From positions 122,371-186,370 of the forward strand of contig QANZ01004753.1 of the NCBI GenBank assembly GCA_003254925.1: a stretch of 64,000 bases of DNA, given 5' to 3'. The notes under the pieces were generated by a model. That model made no database searches, had not been told where the DNA came from, and saw only the letters and a list, made by a program, of their open reading frames with translations. Both the position numbers and the translations under genes were made by a program. Below are positions 58,720 to 64,000 of the stretch, in pieces; the first letter of the stretch is position 1; every line of letters starts with the position of its first letter. This DNA comes from Chamaecrista fasciculata (Eukaryota > Streptophyta > Magnoliopsida > Fabales > Fabaceae).

Positions 58720-59535
58720 GTGAAAACACCCTTTCGTACCCCTAACGTTTGCAGTGATTTTCAGTTATGCCCCTAACGTTTCATTTTGTTCAGGCGTGCC
58801 CTCAATGTGAAACTAACGTTTCAATTATGCCCCCAATTTTGATTCAATGTCCATGTGGAAATTTTTTTTACTTATGTGTCCTTTTTTTTCTGACTAAATT
58901 AGAATGTTTGGAAGAGTTTTGGGACACTTTACAATTTTATTTTGAGGATTTGAGACTAAAATGAATGAAGATGATGAAAAGAAGGGGAATTGAGAATAAT
59001 GGGATAAGAATAGGTGAGGGACCTAATTGCTCAAATTAGATTTTTTATGGTTTAGGGTTTTAGGGTTTAGAATTTTAGAGTTTAGGGTTTAGGGTTTATA
59101 GTTTTAAGGTTTAAAGTTTAGGTTTTAGTGTTTTTAATACTTTTAAGGACTACATTGAAATGTTTGGAAGAATTTTGGGACACTTTACAATTTTATTTTG
59201 AGGATTTGGGAGTAAAATGAATGAAGATGATGAAAAATGTAAATCCAGGGACTGATTTGCTAGTTTACTCAATTTTTATCTTCAAAAATGTAAATTCAGT
59301 CATCATGCCACGGTGGAAAGAAAAATAGGAATGTCCAGTCATTATGCCACGTATTCAAGTCAGACAAAAAAAATGACACATAAGTAAAAAAAATTGCCAC
59401 ATGGGCATTGAGTCAAAATTGGGGGCATAATTGAAACGTTAGTTTCACATTGAGGGCACGCCTGAACAAAATGAAACGTTAGGGGCATAACTGAAAATCA
59501 CTGCAAACGTTAGGGGCACGAAAGGGTGTTTTGCC
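58720..59535. mobile_element. Mutator-like MITE with exact 9-bp target duplication
   Basis: Arms start GTGAAAACACCCTTTCG and end CGAAAGGGTGTTTTGCC, mirrored over about 140 bp (cgtttgcagtgattttcag, gcccccaattttgattcaat). Flanks TATACATAT at 58711-58719 and 59536-59544 are identical 9-mers, the Mutator signature. The centre carries two copies of a block starting tttggaagagttttgggacactttacaatttt (58910 and 59162) around tagggttt repeats. Confidence 0.85.
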
Positions 59536-59561
59536 TATACATATAAGGAACGAAGTATATA

Positions 59562-60015
59562 GGCTAAAGTGCAATTTTGGTTCCATAACTTTGACAAAGG
59601 TTTCAATTTGGTCCCATAAATTTTGTTGTAATTTTGGTCCCATAACTTTGGCAAAGGTTTCAATTTGGTCCCATAACTTTTTTGTTGCAATTTTGGTGCC
59701 ATAACTTTTGAAAACGTCTCACTGTTGGTTCCAATGCTGATTTCCATCTATTATCTGTCGCTAAAGATGATCTGACATACTGAGTTAGATGATGACGTGG
59801 CAAATATGGGTGAAGTTATGAGACAGATGGAAATCAGCTTGGGACCAAAGATGAGACATTTTTAGAAGTTATGGGACCAAAATTGCAACCAAAAAAGTTA
59901 TGGGACCAAATTGAGACCTTTGCCAAAGTTATGGGACCAAAATTGCAACAAAAAAAGTTATGGGACCAAATTGAAACCTTTACCCAAGTTATAGGACCAA
60001 AAGTGAACTTTAACC
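59562..60015. mobile_element. Foldback MITE, full copy, 9-bp target duplication
   Basis: Ends GGCTAAAGTGCAATTTTGG and ...AAGTGAACTTTAACC. Arms contain three spaced gtcccataactttggcaaagg-type units and their complements. Flanks aagtatata (59553-59561) and aaatatata (60016-60024) agree at 8 of 9. Its centre matches 45044-45418. Confidence 0.75.
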
Positions 60016-60024
60016 AAATATATA

Positions 60025-61944
60025 TAAATGTATGGGTCTAGTACTCTCTAGGTAGTTGCACATTTTGGATGACAAGCAAATAAAATTAAACAACATCAAT
60101 GCATCATCTTTATTTTTTTTGGTGAATTATAAAAAAAAGTTTCTTATTGTTTGCTTTATTTATACGATAATATCATATGACTCAAAAAAATTATAAATTT
60201 GATCTGATGATTTGTACCGTTAACAGATTAAGACCCTGTCGTTAAAAATTAACTAAAGATAGCAGGTGAAAATCTCATTTCGATCCTTAATTAAGGACTA
60301 AAAGAACATAGTGTAAATATTAATGACTAAACTAAAATTTTCACTTGTCATTTACAGTTAATTTTCAATATCAAGACCCCAATGTATTTAAGTATTAACG
60401 GAGCAAAAACACATATTTCAATTTGTAACTTTTTGAATGACAAGGTACTATTGTGTAGATAGGCTAAAACACAGACTACTTTTACAATTTACTCTTATTT
60501 TTTAGTTTGTTAAAAGAAAACTTTTAAAAAAAAAAATAGAAAAAAAATAAAAGAATCAATATAATGATTAATTAATGCTAATTCATAAAATTATTTACAA
60601 AATTCTAACATATATATAGAGGATCCAAATTCATACAGACTCTATTTTTGTATAATATATCCTATCATTAATTACTAATTAGTGGTTAAATTAAAACCAT
60701 CATTTTTGCTAAAGAAAAGGATATATGTACGTAGCTTTATTTTGGGTATTGAAAAGTGACATAACTTAAAGGACTTTCTTTATACACACTCACGTGACTC
60801 ACCCATATATAGACCATTTTGCAATTTTGTCGTAGGGACCATAAAGCAATTTTACCCAGGGACTAGTTAGTGAAGTGTTTTGGCCGAATCAATTCTTTCT
60901 CTTAATTTTGAAAAGAGTTTTTACTTTTCATAACAGTGAAAATATTTTGCTTCAGTCTTCTTCCTTACTACTTGAATTTTAACTTGGTGATTGTGGATAC
61001 TTCATTCTCGTGGTTTGAAGATCTTAACCTATGACAAATCCCGTATGTAACATTCTATTCTTGTTAATTTTCTTGATCTGCTACTCAAATATTGGTTGAA
61101 ATATTGTTTGGGTAATAGTTGAAAAAAAAGTAAGCGTCCTCATGTTAAAGATTCTTTTGATTGGTCAAGTGAGTTTTTAAATATTAAAAACTATTTTTTA
61201 AATGAATTTTCGTAGATTTCAAGATATGAGATGCTCTACAAACCGATCAAAAGAAACCTTAAAATGTGCCCTAAGGACACATGTTAGATAAATCCAAAAA
61301 GTAATTATTAGGTATGAAATTATTTAAATAGGTATGTAATGATTGTGGTTGGTAAATTGAAGGATATGAAAATTGATAAATTGTATAGAGGTAGAAATTG
61401 AAGAAAAAGTTGAAATTTTTTTGTTTTGAGAAATGTAAATAATTAGAGTTGTTTGGATGAGATTATTTTAAAGTTGATTATATGATTTTATGATTTTTTA
61501 CATTGAGATTTGGAATAATATGAATATGATTATATAAAAAGTACCAAAATAGGTGATTATTGATGATTATTCCATTTGATTATTTTTACATGTTAAGATT
61601 ACAATTACCTCATATTGCCCAAATAAATAAATATTAGCCAGCGCTTACTTTTTTATTCTTCATTTTGTTTTAACTCAACGAATCAGCCGTTAAAAAAAGT
61701 ACGAGTCAATTGGTTAATGAATCTTGAAATGGTTAACAATTTCATTACTGGGTTAAAATAATGGTCATTATTCATCTCGAACATATTACGATTTTGCTTT
61801 ATCCAATTCGATGAACCGTTTTCTAATAATCAATCGACCATTCATCTGGGGATTATGAACGTTCATCATATTCGTCCTTCTAATCTTATGATCATCGATC
61901 CGATCTATCATGTGTGCATTCTGATTATTAACAAAATCTCAATC
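60025..61944. other. Intergenic, AT-rich
   Basis: About 1.9 kb without a supported gene, RNA gene or element. No promoter assignment possible. Confidence 0.45.
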
Positions 61945-62095
61945 TAAGTCAATGAAAATTCTCAACATTCGTTTGATCAGACATTTTGACGAAATTATCT
62001 ATCCTTGTAAGTTTTTTTTTTTTTGGCTTAAGGATATCCTTATAAGTTATCCCATGAATGACAATGCAAGATTGGAAACCGACATTTTTTTTGAT
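61945..62095 (+). repeat. Direct repeat, left copy (flanks the defensin-like gene)
   Basis: Runs from taag(t)caatgaaaattctcaacattc to gattggaaaccgacattttttt and recurs at 63555-63706 at roughly 90% identity, offset 1610 bp. The two copies bracket the defensin-like gene and its repeated upstream region. Confidence 0.85.
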
Positions 62096-62378
62096 TTACT
62101 AATAAATTTTATATTTGTATTACTGATAAATAAGGGCAGTGGAAATTGCTGCCTATTTTGCCTAAATTCTTTTATATTTGTAATAGAGTATAGATGATTA
62201 TAGATATTTAAATAAAAATATATTAGTAATTGAATAATTATTAGAATGAAATAATATTGGAATAGAAATTTTATTGGAATTAAATTATTTTTGACATCAT
62301 TGTAGCTCCAATATCATAATACTAAATTACTAATATTGGAGGATACTAGAGAAATATTGTTGTCCCAAAACAGGACCT

Positions 62379-63156
62379 TTAACAACAACAAGTGCGGCCA
62401 GGGCCTGATGGATTTGGAACACAAAATATAGCATGTCCTATAATTCCAGGAGGACCATGACATATTTTGACACAGTCTCCGCTTGTTTTGCATGTCCCAG
62501 TGTAATTACAGCCTCCTAGTGATTCTTGACTCATCGCTGAAAATCAAATAAATAAATAAACAATTTAATAAACCAAAAAAAAAAGGCATCATAAATCTTT
62601 TAGACAAATCCATCAAGTGGTGCTTTGAGGGCTTAGGAATAATGAAATTTGAAAAAGAAAAATGATTAACTATTTCAACTACTCAATCAATAAGTTATCA
62701 CCCTTTTTTTTTTAACAGCAGTTATCACCCAATTTACCTACCCTTCATCGGTTTAAGAAATATTTTATCAGTTTTATGACTCTTCCAAATTAGATTAGGC
62801 TTCCAATTCAACCGATTAGTTTAATCCAATTTTCAAAACCATACATTGACATGTTCTGATGAAAATAATAATAGTGACCAAATTTTATGCTTTTTTTTAT
62901 TAAAAAAGTTCCACTTAAATAAGTCAAATATTAAAATATTTTTACCACTAATCTGAATTATCTTCTTATTCATGACAACATTAAGAATTTTTGTAAATAA
63001 CAAAAATAAACTTGAGCCAAAATTTAAAAAGAATTTTCAAAAAGAAAAAATAAAAAGATACTTTTATCTTATATATATAATACCTGTTGAAGGAGCATAG
63101 AAAACAAGTGAAAAAATGAGAAGTATCGCGCCAAATTGAGCCTTGGTTGAAGCCAT
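62379..63156 (-). CDS. Defensin-like secreted cysteine-rich peptide, 2 exons
   Basis: Exon 1 is 63156-63084 (MASTKAQFGAILLIFSLVFYAPST), a typical signal peptide. The donor AG|GTATTA, a 547-bp intron and acceptor TTCAG|CG lead to exon 2, 62536-62379. The join is in frame and gives 76 residues. The mature part, about 50 residues, has eight cysteines: C-x5-C-x5-C-x3-C-x12-C-x10-CCC. The C-x5-C-x3-C core (CKTSGDCVKIC) and one intron right after the signal peptide are the layout of plant defensin-like (DEFL/LCR) genes, whose products act in defence or pollen-pistil signalling. Three consecutive final cysteines are unusual for the family. The gene is easily missed because each exon is short. No defects seen. 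Which subgroup it belongs to is unknown. Confidence 0.85.
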
Positions 63157-63218
63157 CGTTAAATACGAAAATAGATTAATATTAACTTTCTTTGAATTTG
63201 CTAATGTGATGATGAATT

Positions 63219-63545
63219 GATACAAGCTAACTTAAATACTTAGGAAGTCATGAGATTTCATTAGAGAAGACAAAATTGAATAAATGAAATAGATACAAGC
63301 TAACTTAAATACTCATAAAGTCATGAGACTTCATTAGAAAAGGACAAAATTGAATAAATGGAATAGATACAAGCTAACTTAAATACTTATAAAGTAAAAT
63401 TGAATAATTGAAATAAATACAAGCTAACTTAAATGAAATGAAATAAATGAAATAGAATAAATGAAATTTAATAAATGAAATAGATACCAGCTAACTTTTG
63501 ACAGCATTTTCACTGATATGGAAATTGAATAAATGAAATAGATCC
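63219..63545 (-). promoter_or_regulatory. Tandem repeat array upstream of the defensin-like gene
   Basis: Five diverged units (starting 63219, 63292, 63366, 63416, 63483; 50-74 bp) built on (g)atacaagctaacttaaatac...gacaaaattgaataaatgaaata. Read on the gene's strand, most units carry a TATTTAAG-like motif; the proximal one lies about 80 bp upstream of the ATG, a plausible TATA box. The array therefore repeats part of the core promoter. Units 1 and 2 are the most alike. Confidence 0.7.
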
Positions 63546-63554
63546 ACTTTTATT

Positions 63555-63706
63555 TAAGCCAATGAAAATTCTCAACATTCATTTGATAAGATATTTTGAC
63601 AAAATTGTCTATCCTTATAAGTTTTTCTTTTTTTGGGTTTAAGGATATCCTTATAAGTTATCACATAAATGACAATGCAAGATTGGAAACCAACATTTTT
63701 TTTAAT
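63555..63706 (+). repeat. Direct repeat, right copy
   Basis: Second copy of 61945-62095, starting taagccaatgaaaattctcaac and ending gattggaaaccaacattttt. Marks the far side of a 1.6-kb segment that contains the defensin-like gene. Confidence 0.85.
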
Positions 63707-64000
63707 TGTAGAGGGAAACTTTTAAATTTTGAATGAGGCATATCACAACGCAAATTTTGAATGACAATACAATTCAGATATCCAATGTATGGAGGCATAT
63801 CAATATTTTTTATTCTTTTTACTTCTTATTTTGAATGTGGCAAAGAGGGAGAAAAGAATAAAAAGTAATTTGCTTCTCCTATCGAGATTTTTATAGAATT
63901 GCCCCAAAGACAATAATGTTGGGAGGGCCGTTTCATTATTTGATCTCACTTTTGCATTATTAGATCTCAATTTTACATCCCAAAATCTATATAAAATAAT
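63707..64000. other. Window edge, nothing recognised
   Basis: AT-rich, noncoding sequence up to the window end. Confidence 0.4.

Overview
The window is nuclear DNA from a flowering plant, almost certainly a eudicot: very AT-rich intergenic sequence, short GT-AG introns, plant-only gene families (GRAS, PLS-class PPR, UGT74-type glycosyltransferase, CDR1-like aspartic protease, defensin-like peptide), a plastid trnC copy, and many small plant transposons. I could not place it to genus. No search was run; family names rest on motifs I recognise.

Genes, left to right: a single-exon GRAS factor of the PAT1/SCL13 type (1404-3029, minus) with a probable 5'UTR intron reaching about 4.7 kb; a four-exon gene for a 147-residue plastid-type membrane zinc protein (24253-26452, minus); a compound plus-strand locus made of FHIT exons (29775-31406), an intact PPR reading frame whose first codons look like the FHIT terminal exon (31523-33715), and three internal exons of a DEAD-box helicase (33843-34644); UGT74-like exon 1 (38629-39351, minus) and a decayed paralogue (about 47310-48960, minus); a head-to-head inverted duplication of an aspartic protease 3' end (53990-54771); three exons of a MINDY-type deubiquitinase (55692-56907, minus); and a two-exon defensin-like peptide gene (62379-63156, minus) with a repeated promoter region.

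Most of the rest is transposon-derived. At 7.5-10.3 kb two Helitrons lie end to end; one holds an RTE-type LINE, the other a hAT MITE, a Stowaway-like element and a further GC-rich insert. Four long-TIR Mutator-like elements (12308-13026, 34868-35993, 37348-38393, 57510-58702) share their ends but differ inside; one carries what looks like a captured first exon, so the family resembles Pack-MULEs. Other palindromic MITE families, two SINEs, an L1-type LINE fragment and several simple or tandem repeats fill the remaining space.

Probably functional: GRAS, the zinc protein, the PPR frame and the defensin-like gene. Both UGTs, the FHIT, helicase, MINDY and protease pieces look partial or decayed. 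The points most worth following are the in-frame FHIT-PPR join, the protease inverted repeat as a hairpin RNA source, the defensin-like gene with its repeated promoter, and the nested Helitron block.
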